From Ruegeria lacuscaerulensis (GTDB lineage: Bacteria; Pseudomonadota; Alphaproteobacteria; Rhodobacterales; Rhodobacteraceae), in assembly GCF_013033355.1 (NCBI RefSeq), contig NZ_WQDY01000006.1, positions 62,001-126,000 of the forward strand: DNA of 64,000 nt, read 5' to 3'. Numbering within the stretch: the stretch's first letter is position 1; each line of letters starts with the position of its first letter. Under the pieces are notes generated by a model that saw only the letters and a list, made by a program, of their open reading frames with translations, was not told where the DNA came from and did no database searches. Position numbers and translations under genes: made by a program. Positions 7,652 to 15,005 of the stretch are shown in pieces.

Positions 7652-9985
7652 ATGAAGTATACCCGTGCTGATTTCCCCAAAGATTTCCTCTTTGGTGTCG
7701 CAACCTCTGCCTATCAGATCGAAGGCCACGCGCAGGGTGGCGCAGGTCAAACCCATTGGGACACGTTTGCGAACACGCCCGGCAATGTGGTGCGGGGCGA
7801 AAACGGAGACCTCGCTTGCGATCACCTCAACCGTTTCGATCAGGACTTTGATCTGGTGCGCGAAGCCGGTTTTGATTGCTATCGCTTTTCAACCAGCTGG
7901 GCCCGGGTTCTGCCCGAAGGACGTGGGGCCGTGAACCAAGCCGGGTTGGACTATTACGACCGGCTTGCCGATTCGCTGCTGGAACGCTGCATTCGCCCCT
8001 GTGCGACGCTCTATCATTGGGAACTACCCTCGCCGCTGGCGGATTTGGGCGGGTGGCGCAACCGGGATATTGCTGGGTGGTTCGCCGATTTCACCGAGGT
8101 CATCATGGGCCGCATCGGCGACAGGATGTTCAGTGTTGCCCCCATCAACGAACCCTGGTGCGTAAGCTGGCTGAGCCATTTCGACGGCCACCACGCCCCC
8201 GGCCTGCGCGATATCCGCGCGACGGCTCGCGCGATGCATCATGTTCTGCTGGCGCATGGCCGTGCGACCGAGGCGATGCGCGGTCTGGGCATGTCCAATC
8301 TGGGCGCGGTGTTCAATCTGGAATGGGCCGAACCCGCCGATGACAGCCCCGAGGCGCGCAAGGCGGCCGACTTGTATGACGGAATCTACAACCGGTTCTT
8401 TCTGGGCGGCGTGTTCAACAAAGCCTATCCGCAAAATGTTCTGGACGGGTTGGAACCCTATCTGCCAACCGGGTGGCAGGATGATTTCGACACAATCGGC
8501 GCGCCGGTCGACTGGTGCGGACTGAACTACTACACCCGCAAACTGATCTCGCCCGCCGACACCGCCTGGCCCAGCCTGCAAGAGGTCCCTGGCCCCCTGC
8601 CCAAAACTCAAATGGGGTGGGAGATTGAGCCTTCTGCCCTGACACGTTTCCTTACTCGGGCCGCTCGAGAATATACCGGCGATCTGCCGATCTATGTGAC
8701 CGAAAATGGCATGGCCAGCTCTGAGCGCCAGCAGGATGAGGACCGGATCGACTACCTCAACCAGCATTGGGCCGCTGTGAAAGACGCGTTGGATCAGGGC
8801 GCGCCGGTCAAGGGCTATTTCATCTGGTCCCTGCTGGACAATTACGAATGGGCCCTAGGCTACGAAAAACGCTTTGGTCTGGTTGATGTGGATTTCGATA
8901 CGATGGAGCGGACACCCAAAACGTCCTTTGAGGCGGTGAAAACTGCCCTCGCCGGTGCACAAGTTTCTGTCCCCCTGGCACAACCCGCCGGAGCCATGCA
9001 TGAACACTGGAATCTGGTTGCCGATATCGGCGGGACCAACACCCGGTTGGGAGTTATCTCAAACGGGAAACTCACCGATCTGCGCAAATACCCAACGGGT
9101 CAGCTGCCGCAACTGCTCGAGGCGTTTCATAGTCTGCGCGACGAGATTGGCACCGATCCACGCGCTGTTGTCGCCGCCGGGGCCGGCCCGGTGCGAGATG
9201 GTACGATCCGACTGACCAACGCGCAGCTTGATTTGTCCGAGGACGACATCGGTCGTGCGACCGGCGCGCAGCATACCTTCGTGATCAATGACTTCACCGC
9301 AGCGGCGTGGTCTGTGGCCGAAATCGGTGCCGGTGACGTCGAAGTGTTGCAGGGTGCGGAAACCCCACCGGTCGGCACCCGCTTGGTCGTTGGGCCGGGC
9401 ACCGGCCTCGGGGTTGGGTCGTTGCTCTATTCCGAGGGGCACTATCATACGGCATCCGGCGAAGGCGGCCATGTGGGCCTGTCCCCGCGCCACGCAGACG
9501 AGGTTGAAGTATTTCTCGCCGCCCGCCAGGTCGCGCCCGAGTGTTTCTTTGACGACTCGCTGACCCTTGAAGCCGAGATGTTCCTGAGCGGCACCGGCCT
9601 GCCCATCCTCTACCAAGCCATCCAACTCGCGGCCGGTCAAACCAACGCAGAAACCCGTCCTGCAAAGGATATCCTGCAAGACGCGCTGGCTCAAACAGAC
9701 CCTCATGCGGTACGCGCGGCCCATATGTTTACCACACACTTGGGGGCCGTCATGGGCGATATGGCTGTGACCATGATGCCTGCGGGCGGTGTTTTTCTGG
9801 TAGGCGGCGTGGCTGAAAAGAACCGTTGGCTGTTCAAGGACGCCTTCCGAGACGCCTTCAACGCAGGGGGGCGGTTTAGTGAGTTGCGCCGGTCGATGAA
9901 CCTTTATGTCTCCGAACAGGATGAATTTGGCATTGTTGGCGCTAACAATTTCTGCAAAAGTGCGCTCGCGCGTCGGATGGCCTGA
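7652..9985 (+). CDS. Fused GH1 beta-glucosidase and glucokinase
   Basis: This single 777-residue frame contains two complete enzymes. Residues 1 to about 430 are a glycoside hydrolase family 1 beta-glucosidase: it opens with FPKDFLFGVATSAYQIEG, has the acid/base motif NEP (PINEPW) and the nucleophile motif TENG (YVTENGMAS). From about residue 449 a complete bacterial glucokinase follows: phosphate-binding ADIGGTNTRLG, catalytic Asp in INDFTAAAW, GPGTGLGVG, and the glucose-binding EGGH. The join is a short linker (LAQPAGAMHEHW) with an in-frame ATG at 8996 that could be the start of a formerly separate glk. The product would cleave a beta-glucoside in the cytoplasm and phosphorylate the released glucose. 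No stop lies between the halves in this sequence. Confidence 0.9.
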   Translation: MKYTRADFPKDFLFGVATSAYQIEGHAQGGAGQTHWDTFANTPGNVVRGENGDLACDHLNRFDQDFDLVREAGFDCYRFSTSWARVLPEGRGAVNQAGLDYYDRLADSLLERCIRPCATLYHWELPSPLADLGGWRNRDIAGWFADFTEVIMGRIGDRMFSVAPINEPWCVSWLSHFDGHHAPGLRDIRATARAMHHVLLAHGRATEAMRGLGMSNLGAVFNLEWAEPADDSPEARKAADLYDGIYNRFFLGGVFNKAYPQNVLDGLEPYLPTGWQDDFDTIGAPVDWCGLNYYTRKLISPADTAWPSLQEVPGPLPKTQMGWEIEPSALTRFLTRAAREYTGDLPIYVTENGMASSERQQDEDRIDYLNQHWAAVKDALDQGAPVKGYFIWSLLDNYEWALGYEKRFGLVDVDFDTMERTPKTSFEAVKTALAGAQVSVPLAQPAGAMHEHWNLVADIGGTNTRLGVISNGKLTDLRKYPTGQLPQLLEAFHSLRDEIGTDPRAVVAAGAGPVRDGTIRLTNAQLDLSEDDIGRATGAQHTFVINDFTAAAWSVAEIGAGDVEVLQGAETPPVGTRLVVGPGTGLGVGSLLYSEGHYHTASGEGGHVGLSPRHADEVEVFLAARQVAPECFFDDSLTLEAEMFLSGTGLPILYQAIQLAAGQTNAETRPAKDILQDALAQTDPHAVRAAHMFTTHLGAVMGDMAVTMMPAGGVFLVGGVAEKNRWLFKDAFRDAFNAGGRFSELRRSMNLYVSEQDEFGIVGANNFCKSALARRMA

Positions 9986-10011
9986 CGCGGCCAAACCGGA
10001 AAGGTCCCCGA

Positions 10012-10938
10012 ATGATCTTGTGCTGCGGTGAAGCGCTGATCGACATGATCCCCGCCCCTACCACCGACGGTGGGCAGGGTTTTGTCCCCCATTCCGGCGG
10101 GGCGATTTTCAATACCGCCATCGCGTTGGGTCGTTTGGGCGCATCAGTTGGAATGCTCACTGGTTTGTCCCGCGATATGTTCGGCGATCAGCTTGTCGAC
10201 GCCTTAACCAACAGCCAAGTAGATCAGACGCATGTCATTCGCTCGGATCGTCCCACGACTTTGGCATTCGTACAGTTGAAAAACGGCCACGCGACCTACT
10301 CGTTTAACGACGAAAACTCGGCGGGCAGAACGCTGATGCCCAAAGACATGCCGCCGCAGTTGGCCGGTGTTACGGCCCTTTATTTTGGCGGGATAAGTCT
10401 TGCTTGCGAACCCTGCGCTGATGCCTACGCTTCGGTTCTGGAGCAGCATTGTTCTGACCGCGCCGTGATGCTGGACCCTAACATCAGGCCAGGCTTCATC
10501 AGGGATGAGTCACGGTATCGAACGCGGTTGAACCGGATGATCTCGCAGTCGGATATTGTAAAAGTATCGGACGAGGATCTTGATTGGATTCTTCCCGGAC
10601 AAAAAGGTACCGCTGACAAAGCCCGGCGATTGCTACAAGACGGACCTACCGCCGTGATTGTAACAAAAGGCAGCGATGGGGCTACGGGCTATTTGGCAGA
10701 CGGAACAGAAATATCGACACCCTCCAACCCGGTCGAAGTTGTCGATACGGTCGGCGCTGGCGACACGTTCAATGCAGGCGTTCTTGCAGAGTTGCAGAAA
10801 TCCGGCCACTTGACCAAGTCAGCCGTACGCCATCTTACAACTGATGCGCTAGGCGCGGCCCTCATCAAAGGGGCACAGGTTGCTGCGATCACTGTATCCC
10901 GCGCAGGTGCAAACCCACCCTGGGCGCATGAGCTTTGA
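10012..10938 (+). CDS. PfkB-family sugar kinase, probably fructokinase
   Basis: This is a 308-residue ribokinase/PfkB-family kinase. The N-terminal substrate motif is CCGEALIDMIP with a following GG (SGGAIFNTAIALGRLG). The C-terminal ATP/catalytic signature is DTVGAGDTFNAG, whose second Asp is the catalytic base. It is closest in style to bacterial fructokinases. The neighbouring isomerase can make D-fructose from D-mannose, and sucrose cleavage by AglA would also release fructose, so fructose 6-phosphate is the likely product. It starts 26 bases after the fusion gene and probably belongs to the same operon. Confidence 0.85.
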   Translation: MILCCGEALIDMIPAPTTDGGQGFVPHSGGAIFNTAIALGRLGASVGMLTGLSRDMFGDQLVDALTNSQVDQTHVIRSDRPTTLAFVQLKNGHATYSFNDENSAGRTLMPKDMPPQLAGVTALYFGGISLACEPCADAYASVLEQHCSDRAVMLDPNIRPGFIRDESRYRTRLNRMISQSDIVKVSDEDLDWILPGQKGTADKARRLLQDGPTAVIVTKGSDGATGYLADGTEISTPSNPVEVVDTVGAGDTFNAGVLAELQKSGHLTKSAVRHLTTDALGAALIKGAQVAAITVSRAGANPPWAHEL

Positions 10939-10953
10939 GCTGAAGAGGCACAG

Positions 10954-11619
10954 ATGAAACGATCTGAAATTAATTCCATCAAATCCGAAGCAGAGGCATT
11001 CATTCACTCTTTCGGCGCTGTATTGCCTCCGTTCGCCAGGTGGGCGCCTGACCGTATACGCAGCGATGATGCGCAAGGGATTCGAGACCGTGGTCTAGGC
11101 TGGGATATCACCGATTACGGGCAAGGCCGGTTTGATGAGCTTGGATTATTCCTTTTCACCTTGCGCAACGGCGACGTGACCGATCTGAATAAAGGCCGGG
11201 GGATGCTCTATGCCGAAAAGCTGTTGGTCTCCCGCGACAAACAGCTTTCGCCGATGCATCGCCACATCATCAAGGCCGAAGACATCATCAACCGCGGCGG
11301 CGGCGATCTTGTGATGGAGATTTATGCGTCGGACCCGGATGGCGGTATTGACCGTGACAACCCTGTCGTCGTCCCCAGCGACAGTTGTCCTGTAACCATC
11401 AAACCCGGAGAGCTATTGCGCCTGCAACCGGGAGAAAGCGTTACGCTAATGCCCGGGATATGGCACGCCTTCTGGGCGGAAAAGGGCGACTGCTTGATCG
11501 GCGAGGTCTCCACAGTTAACGACGACCGCACGGACAATGTATTCGAAGACCCTATCCCGCGTTTTGCAACGATCGAAGAAGATGTTGCGCCTGACTTCTT
11601 GCTGGTATCGGACTACTAG
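10954..11619 (+). CDS. D-lyxose/D-mannose ketol-isomerase (DUF1498 type)
   Basis: This 221-residue protein resembles the D-lyxose isomerase family, single-domain cupins that use a divalent metal to interconvert D-lyxose with D-xylulose and D-mannose with D-fructose. The N-terminal MKRSEINSIKSEAEAFIHSF, the central LGLFLFTLRNG, the metal-binding SPMHRHIIKAEDIINRGGG and the second cupin motif GIWHAFWAEKG are visible. It follows the fructokinase gene by 15 bases. The pairing fits a route mannose to fructose to fructose 6-phosphate. Whether mannose or lyxose is the real substrate is not decided by sequence. Confidence 0.8.
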   Translation: MKRSEINSIKSEAEAFIHSFGAVLPPFARWAPDRIRSDDAQGIRDRGLGWDITDYGQGRFDELGLFLFTLRNGDVTDLNKGRGMLYAEKLLVSRDKQLSPMHRHIIKAEDIINRGGGDLVMEIYASDPDGGIDRDNPVVVPSDSCPVTIKPGELLRLQPGESVTLMPGIWHAFWAEKGDCLIGEVSTVNDDRTDNVFEDPIPRFATIEEDVAPDFLLVSDY

Positions 11620-11628
11620 CCACATAAG

Positions 11629-11646
11629 TCCGTTTTACTAAACGGA
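11629..11646 (+). terminator. Hairpin after the sugar operon
   Basis: A 7-bp perfect stem (TCCGTTT / AAACGGA) with a 4-base loop begins 10 bases after the isomerase stop. A run of A, not T, follows on the plus strand, so a classical intrinsic terminator is doubtful. Confidence 0.35.
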
Positions 11647-11715
11647 AAAACTCGGTATCATTCTCAGGCGCACTGCAAAACTGTGATAGTATGTCAGCGG
11701 TGAAAGGGCCCGAGG

Positions 11716-11961
11716 ATGGTAACAAAAGCCGAGTTGGAAGCAGAAGTTGCGGAGCTCCGTCGACAACTGGAAGATAGGTCCCAGACTGAAAACCCTGCCA
11801 AAAGCGAAAGCGTAACCGAACAGATTTCGGACACACTGGATCAATGGACCTCGCAGATTGACGAGGTGCTGACGGAATTTGAGGATATCCCTCATAAGAA
11901 ATCGATTATGTTTGCCATCGGAATCTTCGCGGTTGGCTACCTGATGGGCCGTTCCCGGTAG
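11716..11961 (+). CDS. Small acidic protein with C-terminal membrane anchor
   Basis: An 81-residue protein of unknown function. Residues 1 to about 60 are charged and look helical (KAELEAEVAELRRQLEDRSQ, probable coiled coil). They are followed by one hydrophobic segment (SIMFAIGIFAVGYLMG) and a short basic tail GRSR. The layout recalls ElaB/YqjD-type C-tail-anchored proteins. AAAGGG lies upstream of the ATG at a plausible distance. It is followed 10 bases later by another small membrane protein, so the two probably act together. Confidence 0.7.
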   Translation: MVTKAELEAEVAELRRQLEDRSQTENPAKSESVTEQISDTLDQWTSQIDEVLTEFEDIPHKKSIMFAIGIFAVGYLMGRSR

Positions 11962-11971
11962 GAGACCACAC

Positions 11972-12442
11972 ATGAGCCGCATTTCCCGAAACATTTCGAT
12001 CATCCTGCGCGCCGAACGCCTGATTGCGCAACGGCAGGTTGCTGTCGCAGCGAAACGAACCGGCATCTACGCCGCGGCAGGATTTGCCATCGGTCTGGCT
12101 GTAGTGATGCTGAACATAGCCGGTTTCTTCTGGCTTTCGGCGACGCTGACCAAACCTGTGGCTGCTCTTATTCTGGCCGGGCTCAATCTGGTACTCGCCG
12201 TCTTGCTGGCATTGATCGCGAACTCGATGACTGCGTCGACGGATACAACCGCAGCCGTCGAGCTGCGCGATATGGCCCTGCAAGACATTGAGGTTGAAAT
12301 AAAAGAAAACCTAACCGAAGCGCGAAATGTTGTCTCGGGCGTCCGGCGCGATCCAATAGGCGCGCTGACGCCAGAAATCGTCAGTGCGCTGTTGGGTTCC
12401 GCGCTCAAGTACGCTCGGAACCGCAAAACGAAAGCAGATTGA
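11972..12442 (+). CDS. Holin-like/YqjE-type small membrane protein
   Basis: A 156-residue protein with two adjacent hydrophobic segments (GIYAAAGFAIGLAVVMLNIA and VAALILAGLNLVLAVLLALI) and a charged C-terminal tail. This pattern matches proteins annotated as phage-holin-family or YqjE-like, which in free-living proteobacteria are usually not prophage genes. No phage genes are nearby. AGGAGACC precedes the ATG. It pairs with the small anchored protein upstream and converges on ackA with adjoining stop codons. Confidence 0.65.
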   Translation: MSRISRNISIILRAERLIAQRQVAVAAKRTGIYAAAGFAIGLAVVMLNIAGFFWLSATLTKPVAALILAGLNLVLAVLLALIANSMTASTDTTAAVELRDMALQDIEVEIKENLTEARNVVSGVRRDPIGALTPEIVSALLGSALKYARNRKTKAD

Positions 12443-13612
12443 TTACATCATCGCTGCAGCGGCCCGCGCGATCACCATCTCTTCATTCGTTGGGATCGAC
12501 AGAATTCGGACTCGGCTGAAATCGGTCGACAGAACTGTACCGCCATCTGCATTGCGTGCGTGGTCCATATCAATTCCGATCCACCGCATCCCATCACATA
12601 CCATTTGCCGAATTGGGGCTGAGTTTTCGCCAACACCACCGGTAAAGACCAGTGCATCAATCCCCTCCAGCGCGGCCGACAACGCGCCCAACTCCCGACG
12701 GATGCGGAACACGTAATAGTCAATGGCTTTGCGCGCATCGGGCGTATCCGCGGCCAGCAGAGTCCGCATGTCTGAAGAAATACCTGAAAGACCCAACAGT
12801 CCTGACTTGCGATACAGGACTTCAGCGATTTCATCGGCAGACATGCCGTCTTGCTGCATCATGTAAAGCACAACACCGGGGTCCAGTTGCCCGCTGCGCG
12901 TCCCCATAGGCAAACCATCCAACGCCGAGAACCCCATAGTCGATGCAATGGCACGCCCTCCGGACACCGCGCACATTGAAGCACCGTTGCCTAAATGCGC
13001 GATAACCACCCGGCCATCGTAAAGACCCGGTGCGATCTCTTTCAGCTTTTGTGAAATGTAGTCATAGCTAAGTCCGTGAAAGCCGTACCGACGCACACCT
13101 TTGTCGTAATAGCTTTGCGGCAGCGCGAAGGTGTCATTGACCCACGGGTGCGTACGATGGAAGGCGGTATCGAAACAAGCGACCTGCGTCGTGTTGGGGA
13201 AAGCCGCGCTGGCGGCACGAATGCCCGCAAGGCTGTATGGTTGGTGCAGCGGCGCAAAGGGGATAAAGCTGCTGAGAGTATCAATAACAGCGTCGTCGAT
13301 GCGAACAGGCTCGGAATATACGGTGCCCCCATGCACCACGCGATGCCCGATCGCACGGACATGAATGTCAGGCAGATATTCCTGCGCCAGCTCCAGAAAC
13401 GCATGGATTGCTTCGTCATGGCTTTTGGTATTGCTCAAAGGCCGGTCTATCGACCGCCCACCAGCGGATTGCGCCAGTAGACGCGGCGCGTCGCCCAAAC
13501 GTTCAATCTGTCCACGCCACCGCATACTGGGGCGATTGTCATCCACCAGTTCATACAGCGCAAACTTGAGCGAAGAAGAGCCGGCGTTCAACGCCAGAAC
13601 ATGGTTAGCCAT
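12443..13612 (-). CDS. ackA: Acetate kinase
   Basis: This enzyme converts acetyl phosphate and ADP to acetate and ATP, or the reverse. The start chosen is the ATG at 13612, giving 389 residues beginning MANHVLALNAGSSSLKFALY, the conserved acetokinase N-terminus. It overlaps the pta stop by ATGGCTAA, which implies translational coupling; an upstream in-frame start would add 15 unconserved residues. Other motifs are ACFDTAFHRTHP, GFHGLSYDYIS and the phosphate loop IAHLGNGASM. With the upstream phosphotransacetylase it forms the Pta-Ack pathway. Confidence 0.94.
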   Translation of the reverse strand: MANHVLALNAGSSSLKFALYELVDDNRPSMRWRGQIERLGDAPRLLAQSAGGRSIDRPLSNTKSHDEAIHAFLELAQEYLPDIHVRAIGHRVVHGGTVYSEPVRIDDAVIDTLSSFIPFAPLHQPYSLAGIRAASAAFPNTTQVACFDTAFHRTHPWVNDTFALPQSYYDKGVRRYGFHGLSYDYISQKLKEIAPGLYDGRVVIAHLGNGASMCAVSGGRAIASTMGFSALDGLPMGTRSGQLDPGVVLYMMQQDGMSADEIAEVLYRKSGLLGLSGISSDMRTLLAADTPDARKAIDYYVFRIRRELGALSAALEGIDALVFTGGVGENSAPIRQMVCDGMRWIGIDMDHARNADGGTVLSTDFSRVRILSIPTNEEMVIARAAAAMM

Positions 13613-14999
13613 GGATTTTGCCTTTGGTTGCATTGGCGTGCAGCGCTGCCACCGCACAAGATACCAGGCGCGACGCGTCGTCGTCTGACCGGGACGTCAG
13701 GATAATGGGCGCTGCTGCCCCCAGAACGATGCCAGCGGCCTCGGCATGAGAGATGAAAGTAAGCTGTTTCGCCACCATATTTCCGGCCTCGATATTCGGA
13801 GCGACCAGAATATCCGCAGCGCCGCCGACCTCGGACGTAATACCTTTGGTCCGTGCCGCGTTCAGGTCAACCGCGTTGTCCATCGCCAGAGGGCCGTCGA
13901 CCAAACCGCCTGTGATCTGACCCCGTTCGGCCATCTTGGACAGCAGCGCTGCGTCTACTGATGAGGGCATATGAGGGTTTATCGTTTCAACCGCCGACAA
14001 CACCCCAACTTTCGGGGTTTCGATCCCTATCGAGTGCGCCAGATGAATTGCGTTCTGGACGATATCTGCCTTGGTCTCGAGGTCAGGCGCGATATTAACT
14101 GCGGCATCCGTTACCATGATCGGCCGCGACATGCCCGGTACGTCCATCACGAATACATGCGACAGTCGCCGCCCGGTCCGCAGCCCCTTTTCCCGACGCA
14201 GAACCGCGTGCAACAGCTCATCAGTATGCAGATACCCCTTCATCAAGGTTTCCGCCTTTCCTTCGACCACCAGGTCTACTGCCTTATGCGCAGCTACCCC
14301 ATGGCTGGCGGCTTCGACGATCTCGATACCTGTCAAATCGGCACCCAGTTCGGCTGCAGCGGCTTCGATCTTGCCTCGGTTCCCCACAAGTATGGGCGTG
14401 ATGATGTTGTTGGCATGGCCCAGCAAGGCACCGCCAAGCGAATTGGCATCCTCGGGGGCGACAACCGCTGTTGGCATCGGATCAAGCGGGCGCGCCTTTT
14501 CCAACAGCGCGTCGAAATGGCGATGGCGCTGAACAACAAGACCCGGAACTTCGACCGAGTCGAACTGCATGTGTTGGGCGGGTGGTGTTACCTGAACACT
14601 TCCGCTGAGGACCAGAATATTGTCCCCAACGCGGTGCACTTCGGTTGTGCAGATCAGATCGCCGTCTTCCAGCTTTTCCGCGACAGTAACAAAGGCCGTC
14701 AGCTCATCCCCCGCCAAGACCGGAACATGAAAGCTCAGATCTGCACGTCGGGTCTGCGTCCCTGCGCCCGGCAGAATATTTCCCAACACCGCCGCCACCA
14801 GGCCCGCAGGCCACAACGCAGGTGCGACCGCTTCGGGCCGACCGTCGCCATCACCATCATAAGCCGCCAGATGCAACGGATTATGATCACCTGATGCCGA
14901 GGCAAACGCGTACAGGTCGTCGACTGTACACAGTCGGGTCAATTGCGCCTCATCGCCAACTTCCAGTTGCGAAAACGTTCGATTTTCGAGGATTTTCAT
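13605..14999 (-). CDS. Bifunctional enoyl-CoA hydratase/phosphate acetyltransferase
   Basis: This is a 464-residue two-domain enzyme. Residues 1 to about 150 are a MaoC-like hot-dog domain with the hydratase-2 motif ASGDHNPLHLAAYD. The remainder is a phosphate acetyl/butyryltransferase domain (EDANSLGGALLGHANNIITP, ILVAPNIEAGNMVAKQL). This fusion is an established family in alphaproteobacteria. The transferase makes acetyl phosphate, or a related acyl phosphate, from acyl-CoA for the coupled acetate kinase; the hydratase half suggests processing of unsaturated acyl-CoAs. It sits between the DUF3141 gene (6-base gap) and ackA. Confidence 0.88.
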   Translation of the reverse strand: MKILENRTFSQLEVGDEAQLTRLCTVDDLYAFASASGDHNPLHLAAYDGDGDGRPEAVAPALWPAGLVAAVLGNILPGAGTQTRRADLSFHVPVLAGDELTAFVTVAEKLEDGDLICTTEVHRVGDNILVLSGSVQVTPPAQHMQFDSVEVPGLVVQRHRHFDALLEKARPLDPMPTAVVAPEDANSLGGALLGHANNIITPILVGNRGKIEAAAAELGADLTGIEIVEAASHGVAAHKAVDLVVEGKAETLMKGYLHTDELLHAVLRREKGLRTGRRLSHVFVMDVPGMSRPIMVTDAAVNIAPDLETKADIVQNAIHLAHSIGIETPKVGVLSAVETINPHMPSSVDAALLSKMAERGQITGGLVDGPLAMDNAVDLNAARTKGITSEVGGAADILVAPNIEAGNMVAKQLTFISHAEAAGIVLGAAAPIILTSRSDDDASRLVSCAVAALHANATKGKIHG

Positions 15000-15005
15000 T
15001 CTGTA

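Noticed and set aside
11972..12442. A prophage holin gene
   Set aside because: Only the holin-like membrane pattern is present; no lysis, capsid or integrase genes are nearby, and YqjE-like proteins look the same.
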